Notes under the pieces: model-generated
The model's database searches: none
What the model saw: the letters and a program-made list of their open reading frames with translations, nothing else
What the model was told of the DNA's origin: nothing
Assembly (NCBI GenBank): GCA_001873075.1
Contig: MNYL01000085.1
Location: 1 to 6,812, forward strand
Direction: 5' to 3'
Origin: Fibrobacteres bacterium CG2_30_45_31
Lineage (GTDB): Bacteria > Fibrobacterota > Fibrobacteria > Fibrobacterales > Fibrobacteraceae
Length of the DNA stretch: 6,812 nucleotides
Part shown: piece after piece, positions 6,762-6,812 of the stretch
Position numbering within the stretch: the stretch's first letter is position 1
How the letters are laid out: the number at the start of each line of letters is the position of its first letter
Made by a program: the position numbers and the translations under genes

Positions 6762-6812
6762 ATTGTCAAAAGTTGCGTAAAATTAGAATCTTGAATAGCC
6801 CAATTCAACCAC
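6762..6812 (-). pseudogene. Upstream fragment of the VanX-like gene in a shifted frame (window edge)
   Basis: Reading the minus strand from 6782 down to 6762 in the dipeptidase frame gives FYATFDN, directly joined to MTG, the start of a motif conserved in VanX and DdpX. Further upstream that frame meets TAA (6783-6785). A second frame, starting at 6811, is open to the window edge and reads WLNWAIQDSN. Joining it to YATFDN across the T4 run (plus-strand A4 at 6779-6782), by losing two T or gaining one, gives AIQDSN-YATFDNMTG. With two T removed, the Asp falls three residues before Tyr, as in VanX (WDAKYAT) and DdpX (IDLKYAT) as I recall them. This suggests a single indel, either real or a sequencing error. 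Confidence 0.5.

Noticed and set aside
1..6812. A novel defence, mobile or CRISPR-like system
   Set aside because: I found no transposase, integrase, nuclease, toxin-antitoxin pair, direct-repeat array or attachment site. All long coding regions are accounted for by housekeeping families and one DUF349 protein.

Overview
The window is compact bacterial chromosome carrying housekeeping genes. Five genes are visible: the 3' end of a guanylate kinase (gmk, +), a complete primosomal helicase PriA (-), a 963-residue HEAT-like/DUF349 repeat protein (+), a long-form Sua5/TsaC threonylcarbamoyl-AMP synthase (+), and a VanX-like zinc D-Ala-D-Ala dipeptidase (-) whose N-terminal part looks interrupted close to the right edge. 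I see no tRNA, rRNA, CRISPR array, insertion sequence, phage gene or defence system. Noncoding DNA amounts to a 5-nt gap, one 104-nt divergent promoter region, an 8-nt gap and the right-hand edge.

Organism: a bacterium, probably Gram-negative. The Sua5 variant with KERPFFDPLIVH and the M15 peptidase with the SLHNYGYAIDL style look to me like the Bacteroidetes/Fibrobacter side of the tree. The FRPKWQH head of the DUF349 protein recalls proteins I know from gamma- and betaproteobacteria. I would guess the FCB group (Fibrobacterota is possible) with low confidence; a tree of PriA or Gmk would settle it.

Layout: gmk (1-250) and priA (256-2319) converge with 5 nt between stop codons. priA and the DUF349 gene (2424-5315) diverge from the 104-nt region, which holds a perfect TATAAT, a 6-bp GC-rich hairpin and a Shine-Dalgarno that fixes the DUF349 start. 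The Sua5 gene (5324-6295) follows 8 nt after the DUF349 stop with no good Shine-Dalgarno, so the two are probably one operon with coupled translation. The dipeptidase gene (6255-6761, with domain sequence continuing to the edge) runs the other way and overlaps the Sua5 3' end by 41 bp.

Functions: nucleotide metabolism (Gmk), replication restart (PriA), tRNA t6A modification (Sua5), peptidoglycan dipeptide metabolism (VanX-like) and one protein of unknown role. Apart from the DUF349-Sua5 pairing, nothing suggests that these genes form one system. The observations most worth a second look are the ten-copy ~77-residue repeat architecture of the DUF349 protein, the apparent lack of a winged-helix domain in PriA, and the apparent frameshift in the dipeptidase gene.
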